Notes under the pieces: model-generated
Told to the model about the DNA's origin: nothing
What the model saw: only the letters and a program-made list of their open reading frames with translations
The model's database searches: none
Assembly: GCF_035593265.1 (NCBI RefSeq)
Contig: NZ_CP141614.1
Span: 124,001-188,000, forward strand
Reading direction: 5' to 3'
DNA length: 64,000 nucleotides
DNA from: Limnochorda sp. LNt
Lineage (GTDB): Bacteria; Bacillota; Limnochordia; Limnochordales; Geochordaceae
Program-made: the position numbers and the translations under genes
In this document: positions 7,945-16,291 of the stretch, one piece after another
How positions within the stretch are numbered: the first letter of the stretch is position 1
Layout of the letters: each line of letters opens with the position of its first letter

Positions 7945-9310
7945 CGGGCATCGCCTCCGGATCCTCAAGCAGACTCAGGCGCAGGGGGGACATGGCCCGG
8001 GCCTGGCGCTGTCGCCGGCGCTGGACCAAAAGCTCCAGGTAGGGGATCGCGGGCTCGACCGGGCGGCTCGGCTCCGGGTGGTGGACCCGGTCGAGGCCGC
8101 GGTAGACGGGATGGGCGAGATCGAGGGCGACGGCGTCGCCCACGTGGCGGCCCTCGATGAACAGGCTGAGACGCTCCAGGTGCAGGGGATGGAAGCGCAC
8201 CTCGACCTTGCGGCCTTCCAGCCCGGGCGGCGCTTCGTAGCGGTTGCCGTCGAAACGAAGACACCCGGTCTTGTCCACCCGGCGCACCCGCCGCCACAAA
8301 AAGACGTGGGCGAGCTTTTCGGCCGAGACGGTCCGGCGCGCCTGCAGGCGAGCAAATCGAACGGCCGGCGCCTCGCCCGTCTCGCTGTGGACCTGCACGT
8401 GGTAGGCCTCCTCGATCCAGGCCGCAAGCCTTTCGTTGAGCGCCGCCAGGTGCTGGACAGGGTGATGGGTCAGCTCCCGCAGGAACTGATCCTGCAAGGT
8501 TTCAAAGAAGCGCTCGATCTTGCCGCGGCCCTCGGGATGGCCAGGGGTGCCGGAGATGTGGCGGATGCCGAGCTCGGCACAGGCCCGGGTGAACACCTCG
8601 GCCTGGAAGATGAGGCCCCGGTCGACGTAGACCCGCCAGGGAAGGCCCCGGCGCAACAGCGCCTGCTGAAAGCACAGCTCCAACGCATAGAGGTCCTCGG
8701 CCCAGAAAAACTCCGCATGGGCCACCAACCGGGAGTGGTCGTCGAGGAAGGCCAGAAGATAGGTGCGCCGCATGCGGCCCGGCTGGAAGGGGTCCGGCAG
8801 CGCCGGACCCGGCGTGGCATCGCCCTGCCACAGGTCGTTGGGGGCCTTGGCCTCGAAGCGGCGCAGGCCTGGCTTGGGGGGAAGGACCCGCTGGCTCAGG
8901 CCTTCCCGGTGCAGGTGGCGCCAGAGGGTGTTGGGCTTGAGGGTCTGCGGAGCTACCAGGCCCGCCGCCTCCAACAGCCGCACCACCTGGGGCAGGCTGC
9001 GGGTCGGGTCCTGACGCTTGAGGGCCTTGGCCTGCTCCAGAAGCTCGGGGGTGACGACCCGCACCGATCCCCGGTCCCGCCGCAGGGCCAGCCGCAACGC
9101 TTCGAAGCCACCGAGTCGGTAGCGGCGGACCCACCGGCGCAAGGTTGGGGCGCTCACGTGCAGGCGTCTTCCGTCCGGGAGCAGGTGGGGGCGGCCCACC
9201 ACCTCGGCTCGCCAGCGCCGCTTCTCCTCCGCATCGGCCAGGGGATCCAACAGCGGGGCGATCAGCGAATAGCGAAACAACGCCAGCGTGTCGTCGGGCC
9301 AGGAAGCCAT
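7937..9310 (-). CDS. DDE integrase-type transposase with Mu-like C-terminal domain
   Basis: 457 aa. Helix-turn-helix region at about 45-130 (SAPTLRRWVRRYRLGGF), then an rve/DDE catalytic core: first Asp in LWQGDATPG near 163, second in VYVDRGLIF near 230, and Glu in GHPEGRGKIERFFE near 262. A C-terminal beta-barrel-like Mu domain (NRYEAPPGLEGRKVEVRF) follows. All three catalytic acidic residues appear present, so the protein could be active. ATG 9310 is preceded by GGGAGGG. Partner of the downstream overlapping ATPase gene. Family assignment between IS481-like, Tn5053/TniA-like and IS21-like cannot be settled by eye. Confidence 0.88.
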   Translation of the reverse strand: MASWPDDTLALFRYSLIAPLLDPLADAEEKRRWRAEVVGRPHLLPDGRRLHVSAPTLRRWVRRYRLGGFEALRLALRRDRGSVRVVTPELLEQAKALKRQDPTRSLPQVVRLLEAAGLVAPQTLKPNTLWRHLHREGLSQRVLPPKPGLRRFEAKAPNDLWQGDATPGPALPDPFQPGRMRRTYLLAFLDDHSRLVAHAEFFWAEDLYALELCFQQALLRRGLPWRVYVDRGLIFQAEVFTRACAELGIRHISGTPGHPEGRGKIERFFETLQDQFLRELTHHPVQHLAALNERLAAWIEEAYHVQVHSETGEAPAVRFARLQARRTVSAEKLAHVFLWRRVRRVDKTGCLRFDGNRYEAPPGLEGRKVEVRFHPLHLERLSLFIEGRHVGDAVALDLAHPVYRGLDRVHHPEPSRPVEPAIPYLELLVQRRRQRQARAMSPLRLSLLEDPEAMPDV

Positions 9311-9471
9311 GGAAGCACCCTCCCTGCCGTAGGGTTTGCTTCCAGTCTCCGGCAACCGGGCGCTCTCCGAGAAGGCGCCAGGGTTTGGGGGGTCCGGCAG
9401 CCCCGCGGAAGGCGAACGGATGATCGATTTGAGCGGGGCGCAGATGCCTCCTCTCCCGGCCCCTGACGCTT

Positions 9472-10076
9472 TCAAAGCCAGGCCGGGTCGCCCTGGAGCA
9501 GGAGGTTGACGATGTCCAGAAGGCCGGTTGCTGTCGGCCCAGGATGCGCCTGCCTCACTCCCTGGCGCAGCGTCTCGGCGAAGTCCAGGCACGCCCCCAA
9601 CGGGTCATCCTCCGGCGGCTGCAGGACCGGCGGGCCGGTCGGAAGGCCCCCGCCGAGCTCCCCCCACCACTCCTGCAGCCGGGCCAAGACCCCCGGCGCC
9701 TCGGCCCACGCCCTTCGCACCAGCCGGCGCACGGTGGCCACCGAACGCCCTATTGACTCGGCCAACGCCCGCCACGACATCCCCGCCGGCGCCCCTCGTA
9801 CAGGCGCTGGCGGACGGCGCTGACCAGGCTCTGGTAGGGGCGCAGGAAGCTGGGCAAAAACGAGACCGTCCGGCCGCAGCGCGAGCAGCGCCGGCGGCGC
9901 ACCGGAATCCGCTGATAGCCACCCGGCCCCGTCTCGTCGGCGCCGCGCTCGTAGCACCCGTGTCCCCACAGCCGACCGCCGCAGGCCGGGCAGAGCCGGG
10001 GAAGCCGCAACCGGCCTGACTTTTCGGCGGCCAGGTAGGAGCGAACGTCTGGGCCGGCGAAGATCGGGATCACCAA
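9472..10076 (-). pseudogene. Zinc-ribbon/HTH transposon protein (DUF6431-like), frameshifted
   Basis: Reading left from TTG 10076 (or GTG 10073), the first ~95 residues contain two zinc-knuckle pairs, CPACG and CSRCG, and run to PYQSLVSAVRQRLYEG. The frame then has to change near 9790-9810 to continue as MSWRALAESIGRSVATVRRLV, a helix-turn-helix, down to the stop at 9472. Together they give about 200 aa resembling the DUF6431 zinc-ribbon proteins often found beside transposases. The frame break suggests a decayed gene, or possibly an error in the sequence. The ribosome site (GGGGAGGGAG) is inside a small hairpin at 10086-10100. Confidence 0.6.
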
Positions 10077-10080
10077 ACCG

Positions 10081-10378
10081 GCTCCCTCCCCTCAGGGGAG
10101 GCTCCCGATCCGGGAGAGCAGCCGGGGGCGGTGTTGGGGGAGCATCCCGGGCGTGGCGACCGCGGTGGGGATGCTCCCGCTGTTTTCCCTCCCTCACCGC
10201 CCCGCTTTCGCTGCCGGGACCGGGCGGCATCGGCGCACGGGCCTCCCCATGCCCCCACGATTCGGCTCCCCGGCCGCTCTGCCTTCCAAAAAGCCCCAGC
10301 CCCCCGGCTAGCCGGGGGGCTGGGAGGGTCCTCCGGGAGACCCGACGCTCAAGCTACGCGCGAGATCCACCCTCTGAA
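10081..10378. other. Hairpin-rich intergenic block between two mobile elements
   Basis: No gene is seen in these ~300 bases. Four inverted repeats stand in a row: CTCCCC/GGGGAG at 10086-10100, CTCCCG/CGGGAG at 10102-10116, GGGAGCATCCC with GGGATGCTCCC at 10138-10178, and a perfect 30-bp palindrome (arms CCCAGCCCCCCGGC) at 10295-10324. The last is followed on the minus strand by a short T-run and so is terminator-like in that direction. They may insulate the transposase genes from outside transcription or mark element ends. Confidence 0.7.
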
Positions 10379-11477
10379 GTGCTCAAAGAGCGGGAGGCGC
10401 GACAGGACTGCCTTCGGGACTGGGCCATGGCCGCCGACGTGGCCTCGGCGTGGGCGATCAACGACGCCATCCTGACCACGGCCCGCAAGAACAAGACCTT
10501 CCAGGGCGGCAGCGTGCACGGCTGGCATGTGGTGGCGCTGGATGGGACCGAGGTGCTGCGCACCCAGGCCCGCTGCTGTGCGGCTTGCCAGGTCTACCGG
10601 CATCGGGACGGGCGGGTGGAGTACGTGCACCGGGTCGTGGCGGCCCAGACGGTGCGCTGGCCGTCCGGGGAGGAGGGGGGCTACCCGAGTCGGCGCAAGG
10701 CCCGGGGAGTACCGGCCGTGGTGTGGGGCATCGAACCCCAGCGGCCCCAGGAAGGGGAGGTCGATGCAGGGCTACGGCTGCTGCGGCGCCTGCAGGGAAA
10801 AGCACGGGCATTTCTGCGACGTGGTCACGGTGGATGCCCTGTATGCGCAGGCTCCCTTCCTCGAGGCGGTGCGCGCCCTGGGACTTCACGTCGTGGTGTG
10901 CCTGAAGGACGAGCGCTACGCGGTCGTCCAGGACGCAGAGGGGCTACGGCGGGGCCGCCGCTACGACGAGGCCTTTGTGTCCCGCATCGGCTCCTTTCAG
11001 GTGGAGGTGCGGGCGTGGGACAGCCCGGAGCTGACCAGCTGGGAGGGACTCAAGCGGCCCATCCGGGTCGTGTATGCCGAAGAGGAGCTGAGCTGGACGG
11101 AGCACCAGGGGACTGCCGTCTGGCACTGCAAAGCGCTTCGCATCCTGGAGGTGGCCACCACGCTGAGCCCGGCCGAGGCCAGCGGCCGGGTGGTGTGGGA
11201 GATCGCCCGGGCCCGATGGGGGGTTGACAACGAGGGATTTCGGCAGCTCAAGCACGAATGGCACCTGGACCACCGCTTCCTCCACCACCCGACCGGCATG
11301 CAGGTGCTGTGGGCGTTGTTGGCGGCGGGCTACAACCTCTTTCAGCTGTTTTTGGCCCGCCGCATCCGCCGCCGCGGTCCCTGGGAGCAGACCGACCGGG
11401 GCGTGGCCGAGCGGCTGCGGGCGGAGCTTCTGGTCGGGGAGGCACCCCCGGACTCGTACCTCTTCAACACGAGCTGA
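10379..11477 (+). pseudogene. IS4-superfamily-like DDE transposase, frameshifted and probably N-terminally truncated
   Basis: Two overlapping frames together give one transposase. The first (from GTG 10379) carries ADVASAWAINDAI and the first catalytic Asp in VVALDGTEV. The second carries [13 protein letters not shown] (second Asp), the Glu region [18 protein letters not shown] and an aromatic C-terminus. The switch needs a +1 shift at GGAAAAG near 10801-10807, probably a one-base insertion in an A-run. The reading begins without the N-terminal domain usual for such enzymes, and no strong ribosome site is seen. Inactive as read. Flanked by the 30-bp palindrome on the left and a T-run hairpin on the right. 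Confidence 0.75.
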
Positions 11478-11532
11478 CGCGAGGGCCGGCGGGTCGAGGA
11501 ACCCGACCAGCCAAGCCGACCCTTTCCCAACC

Positions 11533-11572
11533 AGCCGGATCATCGGACGGGGGCAGCGTACCCGGCTTTTTT
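11533..11572 (+). terminator. Possible terminator after the IS4-like transposase
   Basis: AGCCGG at 11533-11538 pairs with CCGGCT at 11562-11567, and six T residues follow. The stem is short with a long loop, so this is a weak call. The remaining bases 11478-11658 hold no gene that I can support. Confidence 0.35.
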
Positions 11573-11658
11573 CGCCCCTCCTGGCACCTCGAAACGGAGG
11601 GCTAGCAATATCTTACTGGTAAACACTGGCGCGAGCTCTGGTGGGTGATCGCGCGGTC

Positions 11659-11724
11659 TTGACATTTTCGGTGCTGGGTGGTACAAGTTGGGGTGGTGGG
11701 GAAACTTGCTGCAAAAACTTGCAA
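11659..11724 (+). promoter_or_regulatory. Promoter and possible operator of the sugar operon
   Basis: TTGACA at 11659-11664 and TACAAG at 11682-11687 are separated by exactly 17 bases, a good sigma-A-type pair. Just downstream, AAACTTGC occurs twice in direct orientation (11702-11709 and 11715-11722), within the imperfect palindrome TTGC..GCAA at 11706-11724. That position over the transcript start would suit autorepression by the SorC-type regulator encoded next. Operator function is inference. Confidence 0.55.
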
Positions 11725-12692
11725 CGACCCCCCTTGAGCCACCGAGCCCTGAGCGCGTCGCGCGGGCATTGCGGGTCGGTGAAATGTACTACAGTGAGGG
11801 CAGGAGCCAGCAAGCGATAGCCCGATCCCTCGGGTGCTCCGTCTCCACCGTCTCGCGGCTTCTGAGGGATGCGCTCGAATACGGCATCGTCACCATAGCC
11901 GTGCGCAATCCTTTCGCCGTCGCGGACCGCCTGGCCAAGGAGCTTGAGAGCCGGTTCGGTGTGACGCGAGCGGTGGTGGTGGGGGTCCAAACCAAAGACG
12001 AGAGTGCCCTTGCTATCGCTATAGGGCGAGCCGCAGCCAGCCTTGCTGTTGAAATCCTACGGGAAGGGGCACGCGTTGGCCTATCATGGGGCAGGACGAT
12101 GCTAGCACTTGTCGACTTTGCCTCGAGCAGCGCCCCCCAGCGCGCGATTACGGTTGTTCCACTGCTCGGAGGCATCGCCCAGGTAAAGCCGGAGCTCCAG
12201 GTTGACGAATTGAGCGTGCGCCTGGCCCGAGCGTTTGGCGGCGAAGTGGTCCTGTTTCACGCGCCTGCGGTGCTCAACCGCCTGGAAGCGAAAAGAGAGC
12301 TTTTGCAAGAGCCTTCGATCCAGCATGCTATCCGCCTTTGGCGAGAGCTCGATGTGGCGTTTTTCGGGATTGGGGCGGAGATCCCGCATTCTCCCATGCT
12401 GTCGACGGGCCTGTACGATGACGAAGAAGTGGGAGAGCTCATCCGCCTGGGTGCCGTGGGCGACATTGCCGGTAACTTCTTCGATGAGCGAGGGGTCCCG
12501 CTCGACTGCGCCGCGAATCGCAAGCTGCTGGCCATCGACTTTGCAACCCTGAAGCGGATTCCGGTTCGCATCGCTGCGGCAGGAGGCCCGGCCAAGGTCC
12601 GAGCCATCTGCGGCGCGGTCCGGGGTGGGATGGTGACCCACCTAGTAACCGACGAGTCCACAGCCGAAGCACTATTGCAGACGAAGGGCTGA
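11688..12692 (+). CDS. SorC/DeoR-family sugar-binding transcriptional regulator
   Basis: Up to 334 aa. N-terminal helix-turn-helix at MYYSEGRSQQAIARSLG to VSTVSRLLRDA (about 33-65), then the SorC sugar-phosphate-binding domain (about 75-330), with the family's VGLSWGRTM, VVPLLGG and GVPLDCAANRKLLAIDF stretches. Such regulators (SorC, LsrR, CggR) respond to phosphorylated sugars, which fits the following transport, kinase and aldolase genes. The start is unclear. TTG 11688 has a weak GGGTGG site but overlaps the predicted -10 box; TTG 11769 and ATG 11784 are possible shorter starts just before the HTH. It lies eight bases upstream of the dehydrogenase gene, so it is probably the first gene of the operon. 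Confidence 0.88.
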   Translation: MGWWGNLLQKLATTPLEPPSPERVARALRVGEMYYSEGRSQQAIARSLGCSVSTVSRLLRDALEYGIVTIAVRNPFAVADRLAKELESRFGVTRAVVVGVQTKDESALAIAIGRAAASLAVEILREGARVGLSWGRTMLALVDFASSSAPQRAITVVPLLGGIAQVKPELQVDELSVRLARAFGGEVVLFHAPAVLNRLEAKRELLQEPSIQHAIRLWRELDVAFFGIGAEIPHSPMLSTGLYDDEEVGELIRLGAVGDIAGNFFDERGVPLDCAANRKLLAIDFATLKRIPVRIAAAGGPAKVRAICGAVRGGMVTHLVTDESTAEALLQTKG

Positions 12693-12699
12693 TGGGCGC

Positions 12700-13731
12700 A
12701 TGAAGGCAGCGGTGTATGGCGGGCCTGGCAAGCTTGATCTGATGGATGTTCCGCGGCCACAGGTGGCTGCCCACGAAATCCTCGTGCGCGTTCGCGTGGC
12801 CCTCATATGCGGAACCGACGTCAAAACCTTTCTGCGCGGCCACCATTCGTTCAAGCCCGGGGACATCCTGGGGCACGAATTCACGGGAGTCGTAGAGGAG
12901 GTGGGCCGCGACGTGACCGTCTGCAAGCCCGGCGACCGAGTTACCGTCGCTCCGTACGTGAACTGCGGCTATTGCTTTTACTGCCGCCAGGGGCTCGCGG
13001 ACCTATGCGTCGACAAGAGCTATGTATCGAATGGGGCATTCGCCGAATATGTCAAGCTGACCGAATTCCATGCACGAAAAGGCCTGTACGTGCTGCCACC
13101 GGCCACCTCTCTCGTGCGCGGTGCCTTCACAGAACCGCTCGCCTGCGTCCTTAACGGGGTAGGCGACACCGGAATCGAGCCCGCAGACGTGGTCCTGATC
13201 ATGGGAGCAGGGCCGATGGGGCTTTTGCACTTGCTCGTGGCGCGCTTGCGGGGTGCCACGAGGCTGGTCGTCAGCGAACCCCAGGCCCACCGCCGTGCCA
13301 TGGCCTCCTCGTTCGGCGCCCATGCGATTCACCCCGAGGAGGTCTACGAAGTCATCATGGCATACACGGAAGGCCGCGGGGCGGACCGGGTCATCGTCGC
13401 CAACGCGGTGCCTGAACTGGTAGCGGCAGCTATGCAGCTTGTCAGACCCGGGGGTCGCGTGACGCTGTTCGGCGGATTTGCCCCGGGAACGACCGTCAGC
13501 ATCGACCCCAACCGGATCCACTATGGCCGTGTGGTCCTCGTGGGAGAGTCGGGATTTGCCCCGATCCATTTCCACCGAGCCGCCGACCTTCTGGCCACGG
13601 GGCACGATGCGCTTCCGGTAGAGCGCCTGGTGACGCACCGCTTCACCTTGGACGACATCGGGCAGGCGTTTGAGGTGGCGGCTTCGCAGCAGGCAGTCAA
13701 AGTCGAAATCGACGTCGAAGGAGGAGAATAA
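12700..13731 (+). CDS. Zinc-dependent alcohol dehydrogenase (sorbitol/threonine dehydrogenase type)
   Basis: 343-aa medium-chain dehydrogenase. Catalytic zinc ligands are visible as ICGTD near 37 and GHEFTG near 62; EPLAC near 145 fits the third ligand region. Structural zinc is bound by the cysteine cluster CGYCFYC..C at 89-106. A Rossmann motif MGAGPMGLL lies near 167, with Glu at the end of the second strand (VSEPQ), favouring NAD over NADP. ATG 12700 is eight bases after the regulator stop. It probably oxidises a sugar alcohol or sugar hydroxyl before or after uptake by the following ABC transporter. The exact substrate cannot be told from sequence. Confidence 0.9.
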   Translation: MKAAVYGGPGKLDLMDVPRPQVAAHEILVRVRVALICGTDVKTFLRGHHSFKPGDILGHEFTGVVEEVGRDVTVCKPGDRVTVAPYVNCGYCFYCRQGLADLCVDKSYVSNGAFAEYVKLTEFHARKGLYVLPPATSLVRGAFTEPLACVLNGVGDTGIEPADVVLIMGAGPMGLLHLLVARLRGATRLVVSEPQAHRRAMASSFGAHAIHPEEVYEVIMAYTEGRGADRVIVANAVPELVAAAMQLVRPGGRVTLFGGFAPGTTVSIDPNRIHYGRVVLVGESGFAPIHFHRAADLLATGHDALPVERLVTHRFTLDDIGQAFEVAASQQAVKVEIDVEGGE

Positions 13732-13733
13732 CC

Positions 13734-15212
13734 ATCGCAGCCGTTCTCCGAGGCCTGGGGCTGACGAAGCACTACCCTGGACACACCGCTCTTCGAAGCG
13801 TGGACTTCGAGCTTCAGCCGGGCGAGATCCACGCCATCGTAGGGGAAAACGGAGCGGGCAAGTCCACGCTGGTCAAGATCTTGTCCGGCGCGATCCAGCC
13901 CAGCGCGGGCACGCTCGAACTGTATGGCCAACCAGTTCGTCTCGTCACGCCATGGCACGCGCTCCGTCTCGGCATTGCGTCGGTGTACCAGGAGCGCGAC
14001 CTAGTTCCGCAACTGACAGCCGCCGAGAACATCCTGCTGGGGATTGAGCCGCGGCGGCTGGGTTTAATCCAGGGACGCCTTCTCCTGGAGCAGGTTAACG
14101 CTCTGCTACAGGAGGTTGGGGTGGACATCTCCCTCAACGTCCCCGTTTGGCAGCTTGGCGCCTCCGAGCAGCAACTGGTAGAGATTGTGAAAGCGTTTGC
14201 GCACCAGCCGCGAATTCTTCTCCTTGACGAGCCGACCGCGAGCCTGTCCCGACAGGAGACCGACAGGCTCTTCCTCCTGCTGCGGCAGTGGAAGAGCCGC
14301 TCGTCGATCGTGTTCATCTCCCACCGGCTGGAGGAAGTCCTGGAGGTGGCCGACCGCATCACCGTGCTGAGGGATGGCCAGAAGGTGGCAACTGTTCCTC
14401 GCGACCAAGCGTCCGTTGACCACCTCGTTTCCCTGATGATAGCCAGACAGATCGAGAATCGGTTTCCGAAGATTCCCATCGCAGCTGGCCGACCAGTGCT
14501 GGAGGTCAGGCACCTGACCACGACAAAGCTTCGGGATGTCAGCCTCACGGTCCGTCAAGGCGAGATCGTCGGCATCGCAGGCCTGGTAGGGTCCGGCCGC
14601 TCCAGCCTGCTCGAGACCATCTTCGGCATCTACACGACTGGGCGAAGCGCGGTCCTCCTCGCGGGCCGCCCCATCGGACATCTGCCGCCCCACGAGCGAA
14701 TCCGGCTAGGCCTGTACCTCGTCCCGGAGAATCGTCGCTTGAAGGGTCTCGTCACGAGTGCCTCGGTGAAGGAAAACCTCAGCATGGTCCATCTCCGCGA
14801 GACCTGCCGCTTCGGGTTCGTCAATTTCCGCAGGGAGCACGCCATGGCGCGCGAACTCGTCGACCGCTTCGATGTCCGCATTCGCAGCCTGAACCAGCCT
14901 GTCGCAACCCTGAGCGGCGGGAACCAGCAGAAGGTGTCCATTGCGCGGTGGTTTGCCCGAAGCGGGTCGGTGCTTCTCCTGGACGAACCGACTCAAGGAG
15001 TGGATGTGGGAGCCAAAGAGGAAATCTACCGCCTCATGGTCGACTTGGCTCGGCAAGGTCTTGGCATCCTGCTCGTATCCTCCGAGCTACCCGAACTCCT
15101 CGGGATGAGCGACCGCATCTACGTCATGCGGGACGGACGTATCACCGCGGAATTTGAGCGACGGCACTTTTCGCAGGAAGCCATCCTGAAGAGCGCCTTG
15201 GGGGGACGCTAG
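13734..15212 (+). CDS. Rbs-type sugar ABC transporter ATPase with apparent ATC start codon
   Basis: 492 aa with two ABC domains as in RbsA/XylG/MglA. Domain 1 has GENGAGKST near 38. Domain 2 has the degenerate GLVGSGRSS near 283, LSGGNQQKV near 393 and LLLDEPTQGVD. The conserved N-terminal strand (LTKHYPGHTALRSVDFEL) lies upstream of the first in-frame GTG (13800). A strong AAGGAGGAG ribosome site at 13718-13726 is spaced seven bases from ATC 13734. No ATG, GTG or TTG exists in this frame between that site and 13800, so I call ATC as the start. A start at 13800 would give 470 aa lacking the first strand. The site overlaps the dehydrogenase stop. Confidence 0.85.
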   Translation: MAAVLRGLGLTKHYPGHTALRSVDFELQPGEIHAIVGENGAGKSTLVKILSGAIQPSAGTLELYGQPVRLVTPWHALRLGIASVYQERDLVPQLTAAENILLGIEPRRLGLIQGRLLLEQVNALLQEVGVDISLNVPVWQLGASEQQLVEIVKAFAHQPRILLLDEPTASLSRQETDRLFLLLRQWKSRSSIVFISHRLEEVLEVADRITVLRDGQKVATVPRDQASVDHLVSLMIARQIENRFPKIPIAAGRPVLEVRHLTTTKLRDVSLTVRQGEIVGIAGLVGSGRSSLLETIFGIYTTGRSAVLLAGRPIGHLPPHERIRLGLYLVPENRRLKGLVTSASVKENLSMVHLRETCRFGFVNFRREHAMARELVDRFDVRIRSLNQPVATLSGGNQQKVSIARWFARSGSVLLLDEPTQGVDVGAKEEIYRLMVDLARQGLGILLVSSELPELLGMSDRIYVMRDGRITAEFERRHFSQEAILKSALGGR

Positions 15213-15214
15213 GG

Positions 15215-16207
15215 TTGGGTGACGTCGGTCTAAAGCAACACACGCCCACTGCTGTGCACGGCGCCTTTATCGACCTACATGCCCTACTGCGCCGTTACGG
15301 CGTGCTGTTCGCGCTCATGGGCCTCGCGATCCTGTTCGGGGTTCTCCGAAGGGAGTTTCTTGACCCTCGCAACCTCGTGAACCTGCTGCGGCAGGTGTCT
15401 ATGCTCACCATCGCCGCAACAGGCCTGACGTTTGCCATGATTGTGGGCGAGTTCGACCTCTCTTTCGGCGAGGTTTGCGGCCTTGCCGGAGTCGCCGTGA
15501 CATCACTTCTGCTGGCCGGATATGGCTTTTCGACCGCGTTGGCCTGCGGTCTGCTTCTGGGCGCGGGGTTTGGACTGCTGAACGGGGTCATGACTGTCAA
15601 GGTGGGGATTCCGTCTTTCATCACCACTCTCGGCAGCATGTCCCTGGCCATCGGCTTCAACTTCTTTCTCACTCGAGGGCAGCCGGTTTACGGCAGCTTC
15701 CCGCCGGAGTTCAGCGCGCTGGGACGGGGCTTCGTGGGGGCAATCCCGATCCCTGTCCTGGTCGCTGCGGGGGTGGTGGTTGTCAGCTTCGTCGTGGCGG
15801 AGCGGATGGCCATCGGGCGCTACATGTACGCGACCGGAGGCAACATTGTAGCGGCCATGCACTCCGGCATCCGAGTCGCTCGCTATCGAATCCTGGGCTT
15901 GGTTTTGTCGGGAACTTACGCCGCGCTCGCCGGCGTCATCCTGTCCTCACGGCTGGGATCCGGCCAGCCGACGGCCGGAAGCGGGTTTCTGCTGGATGGG
16001 TTTGCAGCTGCGTTCCTGGGTACCACGGTGATGAAAGACGGGCTGCCAAACGTCATCGGCACTCTGGTCGGCGTGGCCGTGCTTGGCGTTCTCAGCAACG
16101 GCATGACGTTACTCGGGCTCCCCTACTACGCGGAGAACATCGTCAAGGGTGCCGTGCTTCTGGGGGCCGTGACAGTTTCACGGGTGGCGGCGCGGGCGGG
16201 GAGGTGA
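15215..16207 (+). CDS. Rbs-type sugar ABC transporter permease
   Basis: 330-aa polytopic membrane protein of the BPD_transp_2 (RbsC/XylH) family, about eight to ten hydrophobic segments. Family stretches visible are IVGEFDLSFGEVCGLAGV near 70-90, GLLNGVMTVKVGIPSFITTL near 115-135, and GSGQPTAGSGFLLDGFAAAF near 250. TTG 15215, three bases after the ATPase stop, is the longest start; GTG 15254 is an alternative just before the first hydrophobic segment. A single permease gene implies a homodimeric channel, unlike the LsrC/LsrD pair. Confidence 0.88.
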   Translation: MGDVGLKQHTPTAVHGAFIDLHALLRRYGVLFALMGLAILFGVLRREFLDPRNLVNLLRQVSMLTIAATGLTFAMIVGEFDLSFGEVCGLAGVAVTSLLLAGYGFSTALACGLLLGAGFGLLNGVMTVKVGIPSFITTLGSMSLAIGFNFFLTRGQPVYGSFPPEFSALGRGFVGAIPIPVLVAAGVVVVSFVVAERMAIGRYMYATGGNIVAAMHSGIRVARYRILGLVLSGTYAALAGVILSSRLGSGQPTAGSGFLLDGFAAAFLGTTVMKDGLPNVIGTLVGVAVLGVLSNGMTLLGLPYYAENIVKGAVLLGAVTVSRVAARAGR

Positions 16208-16291
16208 TGCACAGCGACCGATCTCGTGGCCGAACGGCTCACATGGCGGGAGTGCTGAGGAAAGGGTCTGAAGAGGGGGCTCCGTATCATC

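Larger units (their letters stand above)
6848..10080 (-). mobile_element. Multi-gene DDE transposon (zinc-ribbon/HTH, transposase, AAA ATPase, small protein)
   Basis: Four genes read leftwards: a frameshifted zinc-ribbon protein (9472-10076), an integrase-like transposase (7937-9310), an AAA ATPase (7123-7944) and a small protein (6896-7117), closed by a hairpin at 6848-6890. The transposase plus AAA ATPase pair resembles TniA/TniB, MuA/MuB and IS21 logic, where the ATPase selects targets. Exact ends are not fixed. Candidate terminal motifs are TGTCAGGGCAGCCG at 6895 and, inverted, GTCAGGGGCCGGG near 9460-9472, but the latter would exclude the zinc-ribbon gene. The element truncates the conflict-operon gene on its left. 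Confidence 0.65.
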
